A stretch of 22,217 nucleotides of DNA from Pectinatus sp. (GTDB taxonomy: Bacteria > Bacillota > Negativicutes > Selenomonadales > Selenomonadaceae). The notes under the pieces are model-generated. The model did no database searches. It was given only the letters and a program-made list of their open reading frames with translations, and was not told the origin of the DNA. Positions within the stretch are counted from its first letter, which is position 1. Each line of letters starts with the position of its first letter. The stretch is from contig JAHHSQ010000025.1 of NCBI GenBank assembly GCA_020025135.1, positions 1 to 22,217 of the forward strand, written 5' to 3'. A program made the position numbers and the translations under genes. Of the stretch, positions 16,540-22,217 are shown in pieces.

Positions 16540-17196
16540 TTAAATTAATTCAGAACGCAATATGCGGACAGCAGAACTAGCACCAATGCGTGAACAGCCA
16601 CTTTCGAGAAAAGCGACCATCTGTTCACGAGTACGAATAGCACCAGCTGCTTTGATTTTTACAGAAGGAGTGATGTGTTTCTTAAAGAGCGCTATGTCTT
16701 CTAACTGTGCTCCAGCAGAGCCAAAGCCGGTAGAGGTCTTGATAAAATCGGCTTTACCCATGCTTACGCATTGGCAGAGGGCAATTTTCTCTTCGGTTGT
16801 GAGGTAACAAGTTTCGACAATGACTTTTAAAATATGTGTGCCTATGGCTACTTTTAAAGTGGCAATTTCGGCAGTGACTTTTTCAAAATCGCCGTTTTTG
16901 ACGTCACCGAGATTGATAACCATATCAAATTCCTTGGCACCATCAGCGAGAGCTTGTTTGATTTCCGCCTCTTTGGCAGCTGTATTGCAGTTTCCCAGTG
17001 GAAAGCCGATAACGGTGCAAATAGTTAAAGCATTGCCAAATTTTTCTTGAATGCGTTTTACGTAGGTAGAAGGTACGCATACAGAAGCAGTTTGGTATTG
17101 AATGGCTTCTTGACAGAGTGTATCTATCTCTGACCAAGAGGCAGTAGCTTTTAATAAGGTATGGTCGACATGATGAAGAATAGTTTTAGCATCCAT
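16540..17196 (-). CDS. deoC: Deoxyribose-phosphate aldolase
   Basis: Cleaves 2-deoxyribose-5-phosphate into glyceraldehyde-3-phosphate and acetaldehyde, the last step of deoxynucleoside catabolism. The 218-aa protein is a TIM-barrel class I aldolase. DHTLLKA opens the barrel, the catalytic aspartate is in FDMVINLG, the Schiff-base lysine in LKVIVETCYL, and the second lysine in DFIKTSTGFG. The phosphate site is KAAGAIRT and SRIGASSA. ATG 17196 with AAAGGAG upstream gives the usual N-terminus; an in-frame ATG at 17289 would overlap the aminotransferase gene and is rejected. Confidence 0.95.
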   Translation of the reverse strand: MDAKTILHHVDHTLLKATASWSEIDTLCQEAIQYQTASVCVPSTYVKRIQEKFGNALTICTVIGFPLGNCNTAAKEAEIKQALADGAKEFDMVINLGDVKNGDFEKVTAEIATLKVAIGTHILKVIVETCYLTTEEKIALCQCVSMGKADFIKTSTGFGSAGAQLEDIALFKKHITPSVKIKAAGAIRTREQMVAFLESGCSRIGASSAVRILRSELI

Positions 17197-17222
17197 GAAA
17201 GGGTAAACTCCTTTTTCTATTT

Positions 17223-18296
17223 TTAGTGGGTGAAAAATTTTTTGATGGCCACGATGAGTTCTTGATTGTGTTTTTGGCTCAAAACACAAACGCGGAAGAA
17301 ACGGTCGGTTAATCCTTCAAATGAGGCTGCTTTGCGGATGATAAAGCCAAATTTTAAGAGATAATTATAAAGTTCTTCTACCGTATAGGTAGAGTCGATG
17401 ATTTCCGATAGGATGAAATTACTCGAAGATGGGTAAACGCGAATCTGCTGAATAGTTTGTAAATCAGCTTGTAATTGAGCAAAATTTCTCTTGAATGCTT
17501 CTCTACAGAATTGAATAAATTTTTGGTCTTGAAACATAGCAGTGCCCATCAATTCAGCGTAAACATTGATGTTCCAAAGGGTTGGCAATTTTTGTAAAGT
17601 ATCGCGCAATTTCCCCGGAGAGGCGATAGCGTAGCCAAGCCGTAAACCAGGGGTGGAGAAAAATTTGGAGGTACTGCGAATGACGACGAGAGGTTGTTCA
17701 TTTACCAAGGAAGCAGCGGATGTTTTCTCGGTGTCAGTAAATTCAATATATGTTTCATCTACCATGATGGGTTTGGTAAAATGACAGGCAATCTGCCTTA
17801 ATTGTTCCTGCGATATTAACGTTCCGGTAGGATTGTTGGGATTGCAGATAATTAACATATCGATATCGCCACTTAAAAGTTGGAGTAGGCGCGGTAAATT
17901 CAGCTGAAAATTTTCTTCGGCCAGATAAAAATATTTTTTTACTTGGCAATTTATTTTGGCCAGTTCTTTTTCATATTCTGAATAAGAAGGCATAATCAAT
18001 ACTGCTCGGCGCGGATTGATAGTGCGAATAGTATCTGTAATTAGATTAGTGGCGCCGTTGCCGAGGATAATGTCATCGGGGTGACAGGAAGCATATTTGG
18101 AAATTGCTGAGCGTAATTTATGATAATCAGGGTCTGGATATACCGTAGCCTGAGTGAGATGCGCTTTTAAGGCAGTAGTAGCAGCTGGGCTAAGGCCAAA
18201 AGGATTGATATTAGAACTAAAATCAACCCAGTCATTTTCTGGAACACCAAATTTTTGCGAAAGCTCGTAGAGATTAGCTCCATGATTAACGGACAT
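17223..18296 (-). CDS. cobD: CobD-like threonine-phosphate decarboxylase / HisC-type aminotransferase
   Basis: A 357-aa fold-type I PLP enzyme. The beginning (HGANLYELS, then DFSSNINPFG at 25-34) is the characteristic CobD opening; CobD makes aminopropanol phosphate for the lower loop of cobalamin. Other features are CNPNNPTG (151-158), VDETYIEF (179-186), the PLP-binding lysine K211 in STSKFFSTPG, and the C-terminal arginine in FFRVCVL. Histidinol-phosphate aminotransferase is the main alternative. It is the first gene of the nucleoside operon, directly after the promoter, 26 nt before deoC. That placement is odd for a cobalamin gene. AAAGGAG precedes the ATG. Confidence 0.75.
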   Translation of the reverse strand: MSVNHGANLYELSQKFGVPENDWVDFSSNINPFGLSPAATTALKAHLTQATVYPDPDYHKLRSAISKYASCHPDDIILGNGATNLITDTIRTINPRRAVLIMPSYSEYEKELAKINCQVKKYFYLAEENFQLNLPRLLQLLSGDIDMLIICNPNNPTGTLISQEQLRQIACHFTKPIMVDETYIEFTDTEKTSAASLVNEQPLVVIRSTSKFFSTPGLRLGYAIASPGKLRDTLQKLPTLWNINVYAELMGTAMFQDQKFIQFCREAFKRNFAQLQADLQTIQQIRVYPSSSNFILSEIIDSTYTVEELYNYLLKFGFIIRKAASFEGLTDRFFRVCVLSQKHNQELIVAIKKFFTH

Positions 18297-18332
18297 GTAA
18301 ATTTCTCCTTTCTTTAGATAATATCTCTTTCT

Positions 18333-18361
18333 ATTTTAGCAAAATGGCATATATTTCGCAA
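18333..18361 (-). promoter_or_regulatory. Promoter of the nucleoside-catabolism operon
   Basis: On the minus strand, TTGCGA (18361-18356), a 17-bp spacer and TAAAAT (18338-18333) with an extended TGC just before it make a good promoter. Transcription would start near 18326, about 30 nt before the cobD-like ATG. Confidence 0.75.
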
Positions 18362-18375
18362 AAAGAGGGAGTTGG

Positions 18376-18387
18376 TTTAGCGCTAAA
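18376..18387. promoter_or_regulatory. Palindromic operator candidate between divergent promoters
   Basis: TTTAGCGCTAAA is a perfect 12-bp palindrome. It sits exactly halfway between the two -35 hexamers, with 14 bp on each side. A dimeric regulator bound here would have the same geometry toward both promoters. A GCGC centre resembles even-spaced operators of LacI-type regulators, but no regulator gene lies in the window and the protein is unknown. Confidence 0.55.
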
Positions 18388-18401
18388 TACATGGGGGAAA
18401 A

Positions 18402-18430
18402 TTGCGGAATTAGCTCCTTTTTGCTATAAT
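18402..18430 (+). promoter_or_regulatory. Promoter of the ECF transporter operon
   Basis: TTGCGG (18402-18407), a 17-bp spacer and a perfect TATAAT (18425-18430) with an extended TGC. Transcription would start near 18437, leaving a leader of about 97 nt before the S-component ATG. Confidence 0.82.
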
Positions 18431-18533
18431 AAGGAAGAAAATTTTCTGAAAGAAGAATGTTTCATAAATATTCTGAAAATAGGAAAATATGCGAATAGGA
18501 GAAAATTTCATAGAAAGAGAATGGAGAATTATC

Positions 18534-19139
18534 ATGAGTAAACGCAGTATGTGGTCTTTTAAGTTGAATACGGCAGCTTTAGTCCTCATCCCTGCCGCAG
18601 TAGGTATCAATTATATCGGCAAAATGTTCGCTAGCATTTTAAAATTACCGCTTTGGCTGGATTCTATTGGCACGATTTTGGCTGCTTGCTTAGCCGGACC
18701 AATTGCTGGGGCAATCTGTGGAGCAGTAAATAATATCATCTATGGTTTTACTTTGGACCCAGTTTCGTTTATTTATGCCTTTGCCAGTGTCGGCATCGGC
18801 ATTGTTGCCGGTGTCTTGGCTTATAAAGGGATGTTTACTAGTATCCCGCGCGTCATCGTCTCCGGCATTATTATTGCCTGCGTGTCGACTTTGATATCTA
18901 CACCTATTAACATCAGTTTATATGGCGGACAGACAGGTAATATTTGGGGTGATGGCCTTTTTACTATTTGCATGGCCAAGGGATTGCCCATGTGGTTAGC
19001 TTCTACCTTAGATGAATTGGTCGTTGATTTACCTGATAAAATTGCTGCCGTATTTATCGCTTATGGAATTTATAAATCACTGCCTAAAAAGTTGACAATT
19101 CTCTATAAAAATGATAATCAGGTCGAAAATTTTGATTGA
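18534..19139 (+). CDS. ECF transporter substrate-binding (S) component
   Basis: A 201-aa integral membrane protein with about six hydrophobic segments. LPLWLDSIGT followed by LAGPIAGAICGAVNNI is typical of a group of ECF S components. It would bind the substrate in the membrane and pair with the T subunit and two ATPases encoded next. ATG 18534 is preferred because GGAG stands seven bases before it and the N-terminus then matches an S component; an in-frame ATG at 18489 would add 15 mostly charged residues. The substrate is not evident from sequence. Divergent, mirror-image promoters shared with nucleoside catabolism genes hint at a nucleoside or base; a vitamin such as cobalamin remains possible. 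Confidence 0.8.
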   Translation: MSKRSMWSFKLNTAALVLIPAAVGINYIGKMFASILKLPLWLDSIGTILAACLAGPIAGAICGAVNNIIYGFTLDPVSFIYAFASVGIGIVAGVLAYKGMFTSIPRVIVSGIIIACVSTLISTPINISLYGGQTGNIWGDGLFTICMAKGLPMWLASTLDELVVDLPDKIAAVFIAYGIYKSLPKKLTILYKNDNQVENFD

Positions 19140-19154
19140 TGGTGTGGAATTAAG

Positions 19155-19925
19155 ATGAAAAATATCAGTTTATACGAGGATAAAGATACCTTTTTACACC
19201 ACCTTCATCCCAATACGAAATTATTGTATATTATAGTCGCCAATTTAGTACCAGTGCTCATTGGCACTCATTGGGTGACAACATGTTTTATTATCCTTAG
19301 TTTTTTGTTCTTACTTTGTGGTAAAGTGGCTCAAAAGAGTTTACCGATGTTAGGTTTTTCTTTTATGATTTTGCTCACTGTAATCATAATTCAGGGCATT
19401 TTTCGGGAGGGAAATGTGACCCCTCTTTATAGTTTTTGGGGTATCACATTTTATCGTGAGGGCCTTACATTTGCTGTTTTTGTCACGCTCAATGTCATCA
19501 ATATTCTGCTCAGCTTTGCTATTTTGGTGTTAACTACTAAACCATCTGATATGGTAGAAGCATTTGTCCAGCTTGGTTTATCGCCGAAAATAGGCTATGT
19601 TGTTAGTTCCGTCTTTCAAATTATTCCGCATATGTCAGAGAAGATGGCAACTATTACAGATGCACAGCGCTCACGTGGTATGGAAACAGAGGGCAGTTTG
19701 TTAATTCGCTTGAAGGCTTTTGTCCCTCTCATTGCACCGGTTGTCATGAATTCTCTTATCGATACCAAAGAGCGGGCCATTGCCCTAGAAGTGCGCGGGT
19801 TTGATTTGTCGGTGCGCAAAACTTTTTTGCACGCTCAAAAACGGAGTAAATTAGATAAAATGGGGCAAACATTGCTCTTTTTAGTACTTATTTTGGGAAT
19901 TTTGTGGAGAATTATCGTTTGTTGA
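19155..19925 (+). CDS. ecfT: ECF transporter transmembrane (T) component
   Basis: A 256-aa membrane protein that couples the ATPases to the S component. The N-terminus LHPNTKLLYIIVANL is typical of EcfT/CbiQ. It has about five hydrophobic segments and two coupling-helix motifs with the X-R-G signature: SRGME (in the DAQRSRGMETEG loop) and VRGFD (in ALEVRGFD). These contact the two ATPase subunits. The gene begins 15 nt after the S-component stop, with a moderate ribosome site GGTGTGGA. Confidence 0.92.
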   Translation: MKNISLYEDKDTFLHHLHPNTKLLYIIVANLVPVLIGTHWVTTCFIILSFLFLLCGKVAQKSLPMLGFSFMILLTVIIIQGIFREGNVTPLYSFWGITFYREGLTFAVFVTLNVINILLSFAILVLTTKPSDMVEAFVQLGLSPKIGYVVSSVFQIIPHMSEKMATITDAQRSRGMETEGSLLIRLKAFVPLIAPVVMNSLIDTKERAIALEVRGFDLSVRKTFLHAQKRSKLDKMGQTLLFLVLILGILWRIIVC

Positions 19926-19975
19926 AAAAATGAAAAAGCGTTGAATATAAATAATGAAGAAGGAAGCAATTTGTT

Positions 19976-20824
19976 GTGGCAGAGATACAGGTAGAACACT
20001 TAAAGTATAAGTATCCACTTACTAATAAGCCGGCTCTTTACGATATATCTTTTCGCATCTCTGCGGGAGAATTTATCGGCATAGTGGGCGAAAATGGAGC
20101 GGGAAAGAGTACCTTGTGTCAGGCTCTTACTGGCATTGTACCTCATTTCCACAAGGGCGCATACGGTGGAAAAATTCTCATTGATGATTTAGAAGTAAAG
20201 AAATCTAGTATTGGCGTTATCTGTCAAAAAGTAGGATTAGTTTTTCAAAATCCCTTTAATCAGGTCACAGGAGCAAAATTAACGGTTTATGAAGAAGTTT
20301 CTTTTGGTCTTGAGAATATGGGGATACCACGAGAAGAAATGCATAAGCGTATCGATAGTGCTTTAAAGTTATTGGGAATTTATGAATATCGCAAACGCAA
20401 TCCATTTGATTTGTCAGGTGGACAGATGCAACGCATGGCGATTGCTAGTATCATCGCCATGCAACCAGAAGTAATTATCTTAGATGAGCCGACCTCACAA
20501 CTTGACCCACAGGGAAGTGAAGAAGTTTTTCAAGCTGTTCAGCAATTAACAAAAGTGGGAATAACCATTATCATGGTAGAACACAAAATTGAGAAGATTG
20601 CCCAATATTGTGACCGCGTCATTTTATTAAAGGATGGGAAATTGGTCGATTTTGCTGCTCCACAGGTGATTTTTTCTCGTTCTGATTTAGCTGAACAAGG
20701 CATAGTGGCACCGGTATACACGCGTTTGTGTCAAGCTTTGGAGAGGAAGAATATAGAAACTGGATATTATCCTGTTACCTTACAGGAAGCACAGGCAGTT
20801 TTACAACCGAGGAGGGAAAATTAA
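19976..20824 (+). CDS. ecfA1: ECF transporter ATP-binding protein (first ATPase)
   Basis: A 282-aa cytoplasmic ABC ATPase. Walker A is GENGAGKST (38-46), the Q-loop is FQNPFNQ (about 90-96), the signature is LSGGQMQR (146-153), Walker B is VIILDEP (166-172) and the H-loop is VEHKI (about 201-205). All motifs are canonical, so this subunit should supply an intact signature for the opposite nucleotide site. The start is GTG 19976 with GAAGGAAG upstream. Its stop is followed directly by the ATG of the second ATPase (TAAATG), so the two are translationally coupled and very probably form a heterodimer. Confidence 0.93.
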   Translation: MAEIQVEHLKYKYPLTNKPALYDISFRISAGEFIGIVGENGAGKSTLCQALTGIVPHFHKGAYGGKILIDDLEVKKSSIGVICQKVGLVFQNPFNQVTGAKLTVYEEVSFGLENMGIPREEMHKRIDSALKLLGIYEYRKRNPFDLSGGQMQRMAIASIIAMQPEVIILDEPTSQLDPQGSEEVFQAVQQLTKVGITIIMVEHKIEKIAQYCDRVILLKDGKLVDFAAPQVIFSRSDLAEQGIVAPVYTRLCQALERKNIETGYYPVTLQEAQAVLQPRREN

Positions 20825-22121
20825 ATGGCCATTATTGAGGTGGAAGATGTTAGCTTTTCTTACCGGCCGGGAGAACCAGTTTTGCAGAATCTACGGGTAC
20901 AATTTGATGAACGTTCCACGGCAGTAATTGGACAAAATGGTGCGGGAAAAACTACATTTGTGAAATTGCTCAAGGGTTTATTGCGACCTCAGTCAGGGCG
21001 AATTTTATTGCGTGGACGAGATATTGCTGAATTGACCGTAGCAGAGTTAGCACGTCATATCGGATTGGTCTTTCAGAATCCGAATGACCAGATTTTTAAG
21101 AATAATGTCTTAGAAGAAGTGATGTTTGGTCCCTTAAATATCGGTATGTCCAAAGAAGATGCCAAGAAAAAAGCACAAGAGGCCTTGGATATGGTGGGAT
21201 TAACTGAGGTTATGAATATCAATCCGTATGACATGGGTAACAAGGAATGTGCGTAGCACATTTAGAGCCCTTTGTATCTCGTAAGAGGTGCAAACGCAGT
21301 GTTAATTGCTTTTAATCCCTAAAGCCTTACTCCGAAACAGTAGCTTGAAAGGGCAAGCTGAGCGGTGCGAAAGCAGAAAAAATGTAAGGATGGCAGATGG
21401 TGAAAAAAATATATTCTCAGCGTTGTTTGGGCGAGAATATCCTACATGTCAAAAAATGGGTGTTTAGCAGGGAAGTCCCTAAGCGTCACTAAAGTGGGTG
21501 TCGTATGGGAAACCTTCAACGACTATCTCCTCGAGGGAGAGTAAAACCGCAAGTTTAGGGCGGAAGAAAAATACTGCCCCTGCCTAGCAGGGTGAAGAAA
21601 TAGTCTGCACTGATATGAAAATATCAGAGGTCTACCCGCTAGGGTAAGACTGCATTAGAGGTTGCGCTCTAATGTGAACAGAGTAGATGACAGAAGATGC
21701 TAAAAATCTGGTCATTGCCATTGGTTTATCGGAGCGGAAATTGATTGCTATTGCCTCTATTTTAGCCATGGATACACAGGTTATTATTTTGGATGAACCG
21801 ACCATTGCTCAGGATTTTAAAGGACGAGAAAAAATAAAAACAATTATTCGTCATTTACAGGCCAAGGGAAAAACCGTTATTTCTATTTTGCATGATATGG
21901 ATTTCGTGGCCGAAACATTTGAGAGGGCCTTGGTATTTGCCAAGGGGAAAATGCTTCTTGCTGGAACACCGCGAGAAGTATTTGAGGAAGAGGATATTTT
22001 GCAAAAGGCTTCTTTAGCTACGCCATATATCACGCGTTTAGGGCATGAGTTAGGATATAAAGAAGTATTTTTGGATGTCGATGAATGTGCCATGGCTTGG
22101 AAAAGAGATTTTGCTAGATAA
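20825..22121 (+). CDS. ecfA2: ECF transporter ATP-binding protein (second ATPase), split by a group I intron
   Basis: Exon 1 (20825-21238) encodes 138 residues with Walker A GQNGAGKTT (36-44), the Q-loop FQNPNDQ and ends NINPYDMG. Exon 2 (about 21726-22121) encodes 131 residues beginning LSERK, the place of the ABC signature, then Walker B VIILDEPTIAQD and the H-loop ILHDMDF. Joined, they give a normal 269-aa ATPase. The signature is degenerate (LSERK instead of LSGGQ), which is seen in asymmetric ECF ATPase pairs. Unspliced mRNA would stop at TAG after five intron codons. The exact join is uncertain because GGT occurs at both edges. GAGGAGGG precedes the ATG. Confidence 0.9.
21239..21724 (+). 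ncRNA. Group I intron (self-splicing ribozyme) in ecfA2, without ORF
   Basis: P1: exon GGGU (21235-21238) pairs with GCCC (21267-21270) with the required U-G at the cut, closed by an AATGTGC/GCACATT hairpin. P2 is TTTGTATCTC/GAGGTGCAAA around GTAA (21271-21294). AATTGC (21304-21309) and CCTAAAGCC follow. P7 is GACTAT (21521-21526) with ATAGTC (21600-21605); CTTCAACGACTAT is identical to the cdd intron. The 3' part has hairpins CTGATAT/ATATCAG, GCATTAGAG/CTCTAATGT and a last one, GATGAC-AGA/TCT-G-GTCATT (21686-21716). The 3' end given (G 21724) is the canonical choice and allows a 4-bp P10 (UAGA with UUUA), but an in-frame join needs 487 nt removed. No homing endonuclease gene. Confidence 0.87.
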
Positions 22122-22154
22122 CAAAAGGCCGTCTTTATAAAGACGGCCTTTTGT
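22121..22154. terminator. Bidirectional terminator after the ECF operon
   Basis: A perfect 34-bp palindrome containing the GGCCGTCTTT arm and ending in TTTTGT. It begins at the last base of the ecfA2 stop codon and isolates the operon from the mobile element to the right. Confidence 0.93.
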
Positions 22155-22170
22155 ATGGCTTAATTTTGCT

Positions 22171-22217
22171 TTGACATACTCCCCACGGCTAAAGCCGAGG
22201 GATTCTGGGATATTAGC
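22171..22217 (-). mobile_element. End of an IS200/IS605-like (tnpB-type) element, cut by the window edge
   Basis: TTGACATACTCCCCACGGC, the loop TAAA and GCCGAGGG followed by ATTCT form the imperfect hairpin that typically marks the right end of IS200/IS605-type elements carrying tnpB. Read on the minus strand, it would be the 3' end of an element whose tnpB lies outside the window to the right. It starts about 17 nt after the ECF terminator. No transposase sequence is visible here, so the family call rests on the end sequence alone, as I recall it. Confidence 0.6.

Noticed and set aside
17197..17289. Longer DeoC from ATG 17289
   Set aside because: The extension overlaps the aminotransferase coding region in another frame and is absent from normal DeoC; ATG 17196 has a good ribosome site.
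21239..21724. IStron (group I intron fused to an IS605-type element), suggested by the IS-type end at 22171
   Set aside because: Neither intron contains transposase or tnpB sequence, both have ordinary group I ends, and the IS end lies beyond the ECF terminator, apart from the intron.
21687..22121. Independent ABC ATPase fragment gene starting at ATG 21687
   Set aside because: No good ribosome site, its first 12 residues come from the intron's last hairpin, and the rest is the direct continuation of the upstream ATPase.
1..22217. CRISPR arrays, tRNA or rRNA genes
   Set aside because: No regularly spaced repeats, no cloverleaf with a conserved TTC arm and no rRNA-like sequence seen on either strand.

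Overview
The window looks like chromosomal DNA of a low-to-moderate GC Gram-positive-lineage anaerobe (Bacillota). The style of the proteins and the Shine-Dalgarno sites (AAAGGAG, GAGGTG) suggest a Negativicutes/Selenomonadales-type organism, but that is an impression from reading, not a database match. Almost all the DNA is coding, in short operons separated by strong intrinsic terminators.

Layout, left to right. 1-439 is a gene-free leader with a possible promoter and paired segments. 440-1645 (+) encodes a cyclopropane-fatty-acid synthase and ends in a strong terminator. 1854-3611 (+) is a PAS-like/GGDEF/EAL cyclic-di-GMP protein cut by one in-frame TAA. 3667-4878 (-) and 4989-6173 (+) are two divergent MFS efflux pumps (MdtG/PmrA-like and fosmidomycin-resistance-like) with overlapping divergent promoters. 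6405-11806 (+) is a run of a ClC chloride transporter with a TrkA-C tail, class II fumarase, an EamA drug/metabolite transporter and a GltD/NfnB-type flavoprotein, closed by a two-way terminator. 11880-18296 (-) is a nucleoside-catabolism operon read right to left: a CobD-like aminotransferase, deoC, deoD, deoB, pyrimidine-nucleoside phosphorylase, cdd and perhaps ridA. 18534-22121 (+) is a complete ECF transporter (S, T, A, A'), ended by a perfect palindromic terminator. The right edge enters the end of an IS200/IS605-like (tnpB-type) element.

The main discovery is a pair of ORF-less group I introns inside ordinary protein genes about 8 kb apart. One splits cdd (cytidine deaminase) and the other splits the second ECF ATPase. 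Each has P1 with a U-G splice-site pair, an adjacent P2, an identical P7 (GACTAT/ATAGTC), a shared CTTCAACGACTAT core and a terminal hairpin. The cdd intron rejoins the gene exactly at canonical group I sites. In the ATPase intron, the canonical sites would leave one extra base, so its junction is unresolved.

The two split genes belong to divergent operons whose promoters are mirror images about a 12-bp palindrome (TTTAGCGCTAAA). This suggests common control of nucleoside breakdown and ECF uptake, and makes a nucleoside-type substrate plausible for the ECF system. Because group I splicing consumes guanosine or GTP, a link between splicing and nucleoside status is an attractive but unproven idea.
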